From the NCBI GenBank assembly GCA_002314725.1, contig DCGV01000093.1:73640-78946 (forward strand): a stretch of 5,307 nt of DNA, written 5' to 3'. Positions 1-5,262 of this stretch are shown in pieces (position 1 is the stretch's first letter; every line of letters begins with the position of its first letter). Made by a program: the position numbers and the translations under genes. The stretch is from Bacteroidales bacterium UBA1769 (lineage in GTDB: Bacteria > Bacteroidota > Bacteroidia > Bacteroidales > UBA932). The notes beneath the pieces were generated by a model that was not told the origin of the DNA, made no database searches, and saw nothing but the letters and a program-made list of their open reading frames with translations.

Positions 1-37
1 TAGTTACTTGCGAAACTTGAGTTATCAATTCAATACA

Positions 38-688
38 ATGTTTGAGAAGTACAAATTTATTCTAGCATCAAAATCACCTAGAAGGAATGACCTATTGAAA
101 GGTCTTGACATACAATTCAAAGTTGAAACCTGTAAAGATGACCATGAGACAATTGACGAATTCCTACCAAAATACATGGTTCCACAAACACTGGCTCAGC
201 ACAAATCTGACAGTTTCTCAAGAAAACTTAAGGATGATGAAATCTTAATCACAGCCGATACATTGGTATTTTGTCCGAAGGTAAAACGCCCTTATGGTAT
301 TGAATTGACCGATAATGAAGATATCAGACAGATGCTTGAGGAGTGTGAAATATTAGGAAAGCCTAAAGACAGAGACGATGCTCTCAATATCCTCTCCAAA
401 CTATCAGGAAACACTCACTATGTATTGACAGGCGTTGTGCTTCGTTCCAACAAACAGACACGAACCTTCACCTCCACCACAGAAGTAACATTTAAAGACC
501 TTACTATCAGCGAAATAGAATACTATCTCGACACATATAAACCTTACGACAAAGCCGGAGCATACGGCGTTCAGGAGTGGATTGGCTATATAGCCATTAC
601 TTCAATAAAGGGTTCATTCTACAATGTCATGGGCCTTCCAATTCAGAAGCTCTATACAGAATTGCAGTTGATGTGCAAGGAGAGTTGA
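38..688 (+). CDS. maf: Maf/YhdE-family nucleoside triphosphate pyrophosphatase
   Basis: Cytoplasmic house-cleaning enzyme that hydrolyses non-canonical or excess nucleoside triphosphates to the monophosphate and pyrophosphate. The YhdE branch acts mainly on dTTP, UTP and modified pyrimidine nucleotides. Visible motifs, numbered from the ATG at 38: ASKSPRR (10-16, phosphate-binding), ITADT (71-75, catalytic Asp74), LGKPKDRDDAL (106-116), SGNTHYVLTGV (123-133), KAGAYGVQE (172-180) and GSFYNVMGLP (192-201). The AYGVQ and NVMGLP motifs favour YhdE over YceF. An in-frame TTG at 8 would add ten residues that do not look like the family, so I prefer the ATG at 38, which gives MFEKYKFILASKSPRR at the expected distance from the N-terminus. 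At 216 residues it is longer than the usual 190-200, because about 22 extra residues lie between ADT and LGKP. The stop TGA (686-688) falls inside the first unit of a heptad repeat. Family assignment is firm; substrate is inferred. Confidence 0.95.
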   Translation: MFEKYKFILASKSPRRNDLLKGLDIQFKVETCKDDHETIDEFLPKYMVPQTLAQHKSDSFSRKLKDDEILITADTLVFCPKVKRPYGIELTDNEDIRQMLEECEILGKPKDRDDALNILSKLSGNTHYVLTGVVLRSNKQTRTFTSTTEVTFKDLTISEIEYYLDTYKPYDKAGAYGVQEWIGYIAITSIKGSFYNVMGLPIQKLYTELQLMCKES

Positions 689-713
689 GAGTCCAGAGTC
701 TAGAGTCTAGAGA
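681..713. repeat. Tandem 7-bp repeat array at the 3' end of maf
   Basis: Four full heptads and a partial one: AGAGTTG, AGAGTCC, AGAGTCT, AGAGTCT, AGAGA. The unit is AGAGTYN. The array begins inside the last codons of maf, supplies its TGA stop, and ends one base before a long hairpin. The same heptad occurs at 5132-5161 and 5228-5260 and, inverted, at 5263-5307, so it is a dispersed element and not local slippage alone. Function unknown. Confidence 0.9.
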
Positions 714-714
714 A

Positions 715-775
715 ACAATAAATACCCTTTTAAGACGCTTAACCTATCATTGCGTCATAAAAGGGTATTTATTGT
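715..775. repeat. Long hairpin element, copy 1
   Basis: Inverted repeat with an 18-bp perfect outer stem (715-732 with 758-775, ACAATAAATACCCTTTTA on the left arm), an A/A mismatch (733/757), a 5-bp inner stem GACGC/GCGTC (734-738 with 752-756) and a 13-nt loop TTAACCTATCATT (739-751). Bases 717-773 match copy 2 with one difference, at the mismatch position. It could be a bidirectional terminator, a mRNA 3'-end stabiliser, or a REP- or MITE-like dispersed palindrome. The conserved inner stem and loop suggest more than a plain terminator. Confidence 0.9.
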
Positions 776-793
776 GAATAATCAAGTATCGAG

Positions 794-860
794 TAATAAA
801 TAAATACCCTTTTAAGACGCTTAACCTATCATTGCGTCGTAAAAGGGTATTTATTTATTA
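794..860. repeat. Long hairpin element, copy 2
   Basis: Second copy, 18 bp after copy 1. The outer stem is 21 bp, perfect (794-814 with 840-860), followed by an A/G mismatch (815/839), the same GACGC/GCGTC inner stem and the same 13-nt loop (821-833). Relative to copy 1 the two outermost shared pairs are changed on both arms (C-G to A-T, A-T to T-A), so pairing is kept. It ends 22 bp from the stop codon of the leftward operon. The spacer 776-793 includes AGTATCGAGT, possibly a degenerate heptad remnant. Confidence 0.9.
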
Positions 861-882
861 ATTATAATCTAAAAATATTCGA

Positions 883-1680
883 TTAATATTCGAAGAGCTC
901 GGATGCCTGATGTCTTGGCAGACAACAAAGATTAATATCCCTTCCCACCTTTAATCCTATAGACTCCAGCACCATCTCCATATGAGAATATGCGATATGA
1001 GGAGTATTGTTATTCTCACTCAAATGACATAAATACAGATCCTTAAGCCCTGGATGATAAGCAGCCTTCACGAGATCGGAAGATTGATCATTGGAAAGAT
1101 GGCCATGACCTTGCATAATACGCATTTTCAACTCTTGAGTATAACTCCCACTAATAAGCATATCGAAATCGTAATTACTCTCAACAATCAAGTGTGATGC
1201 CATTGAAGCATACTTTACAGCATTTGAAGTGGGAGCACCGAGATCTGTCATAAATGTAAATTTTTCACCAAAGAAATCGATATAGTAGCCCACAGTTTGA
1301 GTCGCATCATGAGGCACTTCAAAAGGTGTTATTTTTATTCCCGACCATTCAAACTCATTATCGAGAGAGACTTCATGAACGCAACCACCCAGACAACCTC
1401 TTGTACAGAAATGGTTATCAAGAGCAAAATGAAGTTTTGAAGTCATTAGAACAGGTATATGCATCCTCTCGATAAAAGAGCCTAGCCCCCTGATGTGATC
1501 TATATGATCATGAGATACCAGAACAAAAGATATTCGATCAAGAGGAATATCCTTTTCCAGTAACCTTTTCTTGATTGTCCGGCCACCTATACCGACATCA
1601 ATGAGAAAACCCATTTCATCATTACCGATATAGTAACAATTGCCATTACTACCACTAGACAGACTGAGAAATTGTGTCAT
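883..1680 (-). CDS. yycJ: YycJ/WalJ-type metallo-beta-lactamase-fold hydrolase
   Basis: Cytoplasmic MBL-fold metallohydrolase, 265 residues, the usual size for the YycJ/WalJ (VicX) group. The opening FLSLSSGSNGNCYYI (4-18) is diagnostic of the group. Metal-site motifs are all present: SHDHIDHIRGL (56-66; His57, His59, Asp61, His62), VPHDAT (122-127), MTDLG (144-148, Asp146), VESNYD (166-171), GHGHLSND (191-198) and LCHLSENNN (217-225, His219). In Firmicutes the homologue sits with the WalKR two-component system and is linked to nuclease activity and cell-division control; no such neighbour is here. Its start overlaps the end of the mtnA-like gene by 26 nt, so it is probably translationally coupled as the last gene of the salvage operon. 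Residues 92-102 hold a Cys-x3-Cys-x3-Cys-x-His cluster, described under findings. Family is clear; the substrate is not. Confidence 0.93.
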   Translation of the reverse strand: MTQFLSLSSGSNGNCYYIGNDEMGFLIDVGIGGRTIKKRLLEKDIPLDRISFVLVSHDHIDHIRGLGSFIERMHIPVLMTSKLHFALDNHFCTRGCLGGCVHEVSLDNEFEWSGIKITPFEVPHDATQTVGYYIDFFGEKFTFMTDLGAPTSNAVKYASMASHLIVESNYDFDMLISGSYTQELKMRIMQGHGHLSNDQSSDLVKAAYHPGLKDLYLCHLSENNNTPHIAYSHMEMVLESIGLKVGRDINLCCLPRHQASELFEY

Positions 1681-2755
1681 CAGAGATAATATTCTTTAAT
1701 TGTTCAGGTTTTTTAAAGACTCCTTTATCTGTAATATATGCCTTTACCAGTGATGAATCTGTAATATCGTATGATGGATTGTATACTTTAATACCTTTAG
1801 GTGCAACTGGCTTACTGAAATACATTTCAGTTATCTCATAAGCAGGTGATTCGTCAATCTGGAAATCATCACCTGTTACAGCATCAGAACTTAAAGTATC
1901 TGAAGTAACTAAAACATAAAATGGAATATTATAATGTTTTGCAATTATTGCAAGGCCATTGGTTCCCGGTACACTTACTACATCTCCATTAGCTGCAACT
2001 CTATCAGCACCAACAAATATCTTGTCAATCTTTTTCTGACTCAATACTACAGCGGCCATATCATCACATATCAATGTAACATCAATACCAGCTTGATTCA
2101 GTTCATACGCCATCAACCTGGACCCATATAACATTGGTCTAGTTTCGCAAGTATATACTTTTGGAGCGAAACCTTTTTGTTGGGCAACATAAATAGGCCC
2201 TAATGCTGTACCATATCTGGCAGTGGCAAGATGACCTGCATTTCCAAAAGTAAGAATTGTATCACCCCTGTTGATAAGTTCAGCGCCACTCTCAGAAATG
2301 GATTGACACTTCTTTACATCTTCAAGTTTAATAGATCTTGCTTCAGCAAGCAAAGCATTCTTTATTACTTCAATGGATTTCTTCTCCTTCGGTTCAATTT
2401 TGGATTTGGTCTCAAAGAAACACGCCTCCATTCTATCCATCAAGCATAATAATGTGGCTGTATTCGGTCTATTGATATATAGCGAACGTTTTATTCTAAT
2501 GAATTCTGTTTCAAGCTGTTTAAGATTATTAGCCTTAAACCTGTTAAGACTGACAGCCAAACCGAAAGCAGCAGCAAGTCCGACAGCGATAGGGCCACGT
2601 ACTTTCTGAAGAGTAATAGCAAAAAATACCTGCTCGGATGTTGTCATATGAAGGAACTTCTCTTGAGCCGGCAATAAGCTCTGGTCCAGGATAATCACCT
2701 CCCTCCCATCAGGACTCATCTCAACGGAATCATATGAAAAAGTGCTTTCAATCAT
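1655..2755 (-). CDS. mtnA: Divergent MtnA-like (eIF2B-related) sugar-phosphate isomerase
   Basis: A member of the MtnA / eIF2B alpha-beta-delta superfamily, 366 residues. Classical MtnA converts 5-methylthioribose 1-phosphate to 5-methylthioribulose 1-phosphate in methionine salvage. Family landmarks in order: ILDQSLLP (22-29), VRGPIAVGLAAAFG (52-65), RPNTA (96-100), FGNAGHLATARYGTALG (170-186), ETRPMLYGSRLMAYEL (204-219), CDDMAAVVL (230-238), GADRVAANGD (249-258, catalytic Asp251), GTNGLAIIAKHYNIPFYV (264-281) and NPSYDIT (326-332). Key positions deviate from the MtnA consensus: catalytic Cys of the HCN(T/A)G motif is Gly171, RGA is RGP, the Gln of RPxxQG is Tyr210, and the Asn-Lys of ANKIGT is Ser-Val. 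The ATG shares one base with the stop of the upstream phosphorylase gene (TAATG). The context supports action on a 5-substituted ribose 1-phosphate, but whether it does standard MtnA chemistry is uncertain. Confidence 0.85.
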   Translation of the reverse strand: MIESTFSYDSVEMSPDGREVIILDQSLLPAQEKFLHMTTSEQVFFAITLQKVRGPIAVGLAAAFGLAVSLNRFKANNLKQLETEFIRIKRSLYINRPNTATLLCLMDRMEACFFETKSKIEPKEKKSIEVIKNALLAEARSIKLEDVKKCQSISESGAELINRGDTILTFGNAGHLATARYGTALGPIYVAQQKGFAPKVYTCETRPMLYGSRLMAYELNQAGIDVTLICDDMAAVVLSQKKIDKIFVGADRVAANGDVVSVPGTNGLAIIAKHYNIPFYVLVTSDTLSSDAVTGDDFQIDESPAYEITEMYFSKPVAPKGIKVYNPSYDITDSSLVKAYITDKGVFKKPEQLKNIISDDTISQSV

Positions 2756-3585
2756 TACAATTCAGAAATAAGTCTTGTAAATATTTTGGTCATTGTATCA
2801 GCAGCGGCATCAGCAGCAGCAATCACATCATCACCGTCATTGACATAATCTTCAGCGTAATCATCATGTGCTTCATTTGTAATGACAGACATACCAAAGA
2901 CATCAATACCGCATTGACGTGCAACTATCACCTCTGGGATAGTCGACATACCAGTAGCATCTGCCCCCATCTGTCTATACAATCTATATTCGGCAGGTGT
3001 CTCATAAGTAGGCCCTGTGGTGGCAAGGTATGTACCTTTCTTAAGATTCAATCCAAATTCCGCTCCAATCTTCTCCGCCAAATTGATAAGTTTCTTATCA
3101 TAAGGTCTTGTCATATCAGGGAAGCGTGGACCGAAATCATCCAAATTTGGTCCAATTAGAGGATTTGGAAGGAAGCACCCAATATGGTCTTCAATAATCA
3201 TTAAATCACCAACTTTATAGTCAAAATTTACTCCTCCTGCTGCATTAGATACAAATAGTGTCTTAATACCTAGAAGTTTCATAACACGGACAGGCATAGT
3301 CACCTTCTCCATAGGATAACCTTCGTAGTAGTGGAAGCGACCCTGCATTGCACAAACTTTTTTTCCGCCTAATGTACCGAAGATCATATTTCCTTTATGT
3401 CCTATAGCTGTTGACCTTGCGAAATTCTTAATCTCAGCATATGGAATAACTGTAGGATTTTCAATTTCATCCGCCAATTTTCCAAGACCACTTCCTAATA
3501 TTATACCTACTTCAGGTTGGAAATCACCTATTACTGATTTAATATAGGTGACAGCTCCATAAATTTTATTCAAATACTCTTCCAT
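2755..3585 (-). CDS. punA: Trimeric purine nucleoside phosphorylase, probably for 5'-deoxy/5'-methylthioinosine
   Basis: PNP/MTAP-family phosphorylase, 276 residues, normal length. It splits a purine nucleoside with phosphate into free base and (substituted) ribose 1-phosphate. By comparison with human PNP from memory: phosphate site Ser32 (GSGLG), His63 (GHKG), Arg83 and His85 (QGRFHYYEGY) and the SNAAGG loop (113-118); Tyr87; the RFPDM loop (154-158); base site Tyr194-Glu195 (GPTYETPAEY) and Asn237 (VITN); ribose site GMST (212-215). Glu195 plus Asn237 indicate 6-oxopurines such as hypoxanthine, not adenine, which fits a deaminase encoded just upstream. The position matching human His257, which binds the ribose 5'-OH, is Gly251; this points to a 5'-modified nucleoside. 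The gene starts 11 nt after the deaminase stop and overlaps the isomerase start by 1 nt. PNP family is firm; methylthioinosine or deoxyinosine preference is inferred. Confidence 0.93.
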   Translation of the reverse strand: MEEYLNKIYGAVTYIKSVIGDFQPEVGIILGSGLGKLADEIENPTVIPYAEIKNFARSTAIGHKGNMIFGTLGGKKVCAMQGRFHYYEGYPMEKVTMPVRVMKLLGIKTLFVSNAAGGVNFDYKVGDLMIIEDHIGCFLPNPLIGPNLDDFGPRFPDMTRPYDKKLINLAEKIGAEFGLNLKKGTYLATTGPTYETPAEYRLYRQMGADATGMSTIPEVIVARQCGIDVFGMSVITNEAHDDYAEDYVNDGDDVIAAADAAADTMTKIFTRLISEL

Positions 3586-3596
3586 TGTTGTACCAA

Positions 3597-4856
3597 TTAA
3601 GCGTTGATAAGTTTACTGGATATCTCTCTGGCTTTTGCTCTTATCTCCTCTTCTCCATCTACATGACGGTCTTTCATTACAAATTTACCATCGACCATGA
3701 CATGTTTGATGCAACTGCTATTGGCTGCATAGATAAAGTTGCTTTCAAAATTGTAATTTGGAACAAATGCCTCGGTATCAGTATCAATAAAAATAATGTC
3801 AGCTAACTTTCCTACTGCTATCTCACCGGCATTGACACCAAGGGCTTTAGAGCCGTTCTTTGATAGTACTGCCATAACATCGTCAAGGTGCATAGTAGCA
3901 GGATCATTTCGCCAAGCTTTTTGAAGAAGTGCCATGGTTTTAGCGCTCTCGCGCATATCAAGGTTATTTGATGAGGAAGCACCATCAGTACCAAGACAAA
4001 CATTAGCACCAGCTGCTATCAATTCATCATATTTGAATTTATATCCTGAGCTAAGTTTCAAATTGGAGTTGACATTATGAACTACATTTACATGATGCTT
4101 TCCAAGAATTGCAATATCATCCTCATTCAACCATACGCAATGTGCTGCAATTACATTATCACCCAAAACACCCAGTTTGTCATAGTGTTGAACTGGAGTC
4201 AAACCACTTTTTTCTACCTCCGAGAATGTTTCTGTGGATGTCTCAGCAATATGTGTATGAAGGATAAGTCCCTCTTTCCTGGCAAGTTCTGCTCCCCATA
4301 CCATAGTATCTTCATCAACGGTATAATCGGCATGAATTGCAATACCATATTTTACCCTTTGATTCCAACTTCTTGACTGATCCAGGATGTCAAGACATTC
4401 TTTTTTTTGTGCCTCAGCTTTAGCCTTGTCAAAGCCATTCAACAAGACATAGGTGTATGTAGCTCTGATTCCCATCTCCTCTGCTGCCTGATATGCTCTT
4501 GGGATAAACCAATACATATCGTTAAAGTTGGTAGTACCACTCTTGAGCATCTCTACGATAGCCAACTTAGTTCCCCAATAGATTGCATCTCCATCCATCT
4601 TTGCCTCTATTGCCCAAACATTTTGCAGCCAAGGTTGTAAAGGTGTATCTTCACATACGCCACGTGTCAAAGTCATTGCCGCATGTGTATGAGCATTTAC
4701 AAAGCCAGGCATTACAACCATACCTTGACCATCAAAAATTTCAGCATTATCTTCATTGATTGTTGATTCAATCTTTTCAATTATATTGCCATTGATCAGA
4801 ATATCGCAACTATTCCCCTTCAAGACAACATTTTTAACAAGTAGTTTTCGTATCAT
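3597..4856 (-). CDS. mtaD: 5-methylthioadenosine/S-adenosylhomocysteine deaminase-like amidohydrolase
   Basis: Metal-dependent amidohydrolase of the MtaD/SsnA/TrzN-like group, 419 residues. MtaD enzymes deaminate 5'-methylthioadenosine, S-adenosylhomocysteine or 5'-deoxyadenosine to the inosine analogues. Metal and catalytic motifs: GFVNAHTHAAMTLTRG (51-66, His56 and His58), LHTHIAETSTE (199-209, His202 ligand, Glu205 acid/base), AHCVW (238-242, His239), HNVNSNLKLSSG (260-271; the family usually has HNPxSN, here Val for Pro) and LGTDGASSSNNLDMRES (288-304, Asp291). The C-terminal part, GEIAVGKLADIIFID with a VDGKFVM strand, is the typical amidohydrolase beta-sandwich end. It is first in the operon, preceded by an AT-rich leader with a candidate -7 box. 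Guanine deaminase or another aminohydrolase is possible from sequence alone; the following phosphorylase and isomerase make MTA-type nucleosides the best guess. Confidence 0.92.
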   Translation of the reverse strand: MIRKLLVKNVVLKGNSCDILINGNIIEKIESTINEDNAEIFDGQGMVVMPGFVNAHTHAAMTLTRGVCEDTPLQPWLQNVWAIEAKMDGDAIYWGTKLAIVEMLKSGTTNFNDMYWFIPRAYQAAEEMGIRATYTYVLLNGFDKAKAEAQKKECLDILDQSRSWNQRVKYGIAIHADYTVDEDTMVWGAELARKEGLILHTHIAETSTETFSEVEKSGLTPVQHYDKLGVLGDNVIAAHCVWLNEDDIAILGKHHVNVVHNVNSNLKLSSGYKFKYDELIAAGANVCLGTDGASSSNNLDMRESAKTMALLQKAWRNDPATMHLDDVMAVLSKNGSKALGVNAGEIAVGKLADIIFIDTDTEAFVPNYNFESNFIYAANSSCIKHVMVDGKFVMKDRHVDGEEEIRAKAREISSKLINA

Positions 4857-4908
4857 AATATTATATCAATTTCTTATTATATACTCTTTTTCGAATAAGT
4901 ATATTATA

Positions 4909-4916
4909 CAAATATA
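4909..4916 (-). promoter_or_regulatory. Candidate -7 box for the salvage operon
   Basis: On the minus strand this reads TATATTTG, a match to the Bacteroidota -7 consensus TAnnTTTG, about 50 bp upstream of the mtaD-like ATG. No good -33 TTTG is visible at the usual spacing. The implied leader of about 45 nt is too short for a SAM or SAH riboswitch. Just downstream, 4899-4909 is the odd palindrome GTATA-T-TATAC, which could be an operator but could also arise by chance in such AT-rich DNA. Confidence 0.45.
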
Positions 4917-4951
4917 ATAAATTTACCGATGCATTGTACATTTTATTATGT

Positions 4952-4959
4952 TACCTTTG
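4952..4959 (+). promoter_or_regulatory. Candidate -7 box for the small membrane protein gene
   Basis: TACCTTTG, followed by C, is an exact match to the Bacteroidota -7 element TAnnTTTG. An ATTG at 4933-4936 is the nearest -33 candidate but is only 15 bp upstream, shorter than the usual 19-21. If the box is used, transcription begins near 4964-4968, after the ATG at 4948, so translation would have to start at the ATG at 4981. Confidence 0.55.
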
Positions 4960-4980
4960 CCCGATCAAATTGATAGTTTT

Positions 4981-5133
4981 ATGTTTCAAAAGATTAAAAA
5001 TTGGTATTCTGAGCAGACCGACACTACAAAAGCTTTAATTTGGATTGGCATAATAGCCATCATCGGCATAATCCTCAGATGGAACGTCATCATTGATGGA
5101 ATTGAGAAGGGATTTACGTTCTATAAGAATTAG
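4981..5133 (+). CDS. Small single-span membrane protein, function unknown
   Basis: Predicted 50-residue protein that I cannot assign to a named family. It has a polar N-terminal segment (MFQKIKNWYSEQTDTTK, 1-17), one hydrophobic helix (ALIWIGIIAIIGIIL, 18-32), then Arg-Trp and an amphipathic tail ending FTFYKN. The positive residues are spread over both sides, so topology is unclear; no cleavable signal peptide is evident. An earlier in-frame ATG at 4948 would add MLPLPDQIDSF, but that stretch coincides with a TACCTTTG promoter box, so the ATG at 4981 is preferred. The gene is divergent from the salvage operon. Its TAG stop touches the first heptad of the downstream repeat block. The hydrophobic-helix organisation and the promoter match support a real gene; the size alone would not. 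Confidence 0.65.
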   Translation: MFQKIKNWYSEQTDTTKALIWIGIIAIIGIILRWNVIIDGIEKGFTFYKN

Positions 5134-5161
5134 TCTAGAGTCTAGAGTTGAGAGTTAAGAG
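5132..5161. repeat. Tandem 7-bp repeat array after the small ORF
   Basis: Partial AGTCT followed by AGAGTCT, AGAGTTG, AGAGTTA and a partial AGAG, the same AGAGTYN heptad as at 681-713. It begins within the TAG stop of the small gene and stops two bases before hairpin copy 3, repeating the order gene end, heptads, hairpin seen after maf. Confidence 0.9.
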
Positions 5162-5163
5162 CA

Positions 5164-5224
5164 ACAATAAATAACCTTTTAAGACGCTTAATCTAACCTT
5201 GCGTCGTAAAAGGGTATTTATTGT
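5164..5224. repeat. Long hairpin element, copy 3
   Basis: Same design as copies 1 and 2: outer arms 5164-5181 and 5207-5224, an A/G mismatch (5182/5206), GACGC/GCGTC inner stem (5183-5187 with 5201-5205) and a 13-nt loop TTAATCTAACCTT (5188-5200). The outer stem has one extra mismatch where the first C of the CCC run is A (5174), opposite an unchanged G (5212-5214 run). The loop differs from the other copies at four positions while the arms are nearly identical, so structure looks better kept than loop sequence. Confidence 0.9.
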
Positions 5225-5227
5225 GAA

Positions 5228-5260
5228 AGTTAAGAGTCTAGAGTCTAGAGTTAAGAGAAA
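5228..5260. repeat. Tandem 7-bp repeat array downstream of hairpin 3
   Basis: Partial AGTTA, then AGAGTCT, AGAGTCT, AGAGTTA, AGAGAAA. It begins four bases beyond hairpin copy 3, so this hairpin is flanked by heptads on both sides, unlike copies 1 and 2. Confidence 0.88.
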
Positions 5261-5262
5261 AA

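Larger units (their letters stand above)
715..860. terminator. Probable bidirectional terminator region between convergent genes
   Basis: The rightward maf and the leftward four-gene operon converge here, and the two strong hairpins are the only structures between their stop codons. Both hairpins are nearly symmetrical and have T-rich outer arms on either strand, so either could end transcripts from both sides. Neither has a classic long U-tract directly after a GC-rich stem, and the element's recurrence elsewhere means termination may be a secondary role. This is inference from position and structure. Confidence 0.45.

Noticed and set aside
1..37. Possible 3' end of an upstream gene, or an N-terminal extension of maf from a TTG at 8
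   Set aside because: Too little sequence to identify an upstream gene, and the residues encoded from the TTG do not resemble a Maf N-terminus, while the ATG at 38 does.
577..777. 66-residue plus-strand frame overlapping the end of maf and hairpin 1
   Set aside because: It lies in another frame of a well-supported maf gene and continues through non-coding repeats; the product has no recognisable features.
681..860. CRISPR-like array of repeats and spacers
   Set aside because: The heptads are contiguous with no spacers, and the hairpins are two palindromic copies, not a series of regular direct repeats with unique spacers; no cas gene is present.
2734..3159. 141-residue plus-strand frame antisense to the phosphorylase gene
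   Set aside because: It is the complement of a strongly conserved PNP coding region, and its Cys/Ser/His-rich product looks like an antisense shadow.
4077..4376. 99-residue plus-strand frame antisense to the deaminase gene
   Set aside because: Fully inside a conserved amidohydrolase gene with all its metal motifs; no promoter or homology signal of its own.
4874..4920. 9-bp inverted repeat TTATTATAT / ATATAATAA flanking the operon promoter
   Set aside because: Matches of this length are expected by chance in such AT-rich DNA, and the 29-bp separation is not typical of an operator.
4857..4947. SAM or SAH riboswitch ahead of the salvage operon
   Set aside because: The region is almost entirely A and T with no conserved riboswitch core, and the leader implied by the candidate promoter is only about 45 nt.
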